Of a stretch of DNA of 6,214 nt, positions 6,211-6,214 are shown piece after piece. The stretch is from assembly GCA_946531785.1 (NCBI GenBank), contig CAMNAT010000141.1, forward strand, positions 1 to 6,214. Reading direction: 5' to 3'. This DNA comes from an uncultured Oscillospiraceae bacterium. Lineage in GTDB: Bacteria > Bacillota > Clostridia > UBA1381. The translations under genes were made by a program, and so were the position numbers. The notes under the pieces are model-generated. The model was not told the DNA's origin and ran no database searches. It saw only the letters and a list, made by a program, of their open reading frames with translations. Within the stretch, counting starts at the first letter, position 1. Each line of letters begins with the position of its first letter.

Positions 6211-6214
6211 AACA

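Larger units (their letters stand above)
6131..6214 (+). ncRNA. Probable rRNA operon leader (5' part, runs off the window)
   Basis: The transcript from about 6131 has no plausible coding start and is made of short hairpins around a boxA-like motif, in the boxB-then-boxA order of rrn leaders. The segment ATTGAAAAATGAACA resembles the TTTGAAAACTGAACA sequence common just before Firmicutes 16S genes. The 16S gene itself is not in the window. A tRNA operon or another structured RNA remains possible. Confidence 0.68.

Noticed and set aside
1..6214. CRISPR array, insertion sequence, tRNA or attachment site
   Set aside because: I saw no regularly spaced identical repeats, transposase-like reading frame, tRNA cloverleaf or flanking duplications on either strand.

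Overview
The window holds a complete three-gene, plus-strand operon for an RND-type export system, followed by the promoter and leader of what is probably an rRNA operon whose 16S gene lies beyond the right edge. Moderate G+C, frequent ATA isoleucine codons, AGGAG-type ribosome binding sites, a Firmicutes-style lipobox and a Firmicutes-style boxA suggest a Clostridia member, perhaps a Ruminococcus-like gut bacterium. That placement is inferred from style; no taxonomic marker is present.

Layout. Positions 1-158 are AT-rich control DNA: a near-consensus sigma-A promoter (46-74), a 30-bp imperfect palindrome covering its -10 box and start site (69-98), and a GGGGAG Shine-Dalgarno. Then come a lipoprotein membrane-fusion (adaptor) protein with a very long coiled coil (159-1775), a full-length RND permease (1772-4921) and a TolC-like exported helical protein (4821-5942). 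The first two genes share an ATGA overlap and the last two overlap by about 100 nt. A rho-independent terminator (5964-5990) closes the operon. From about 6065 onward there are phased A-tracts, a TTGACA/TACTAT promoter, a boxB-like hairpin, a boxA-like antiterminator motif and two more stem-loops, the arrangement expected of an rrn leader.

How the genes work together. The permease would use the ion gradient to move a substrate. The adaptor would be anchored outside the membrane by lipid and dock on the permease. The TolC-like protein would meet the adaptor tip. The order adaptor-permease-TolC copies Gram-negative tripartite pumps, but the third protein appears to have lost both segments that form the outer-membrane beta-barrel while keeping both alpha-hairpin repeats. 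The most interesting reading is a tripartite-like pump adapted to a cell without an outer membrane. The substrate cannot be told from the sequence.
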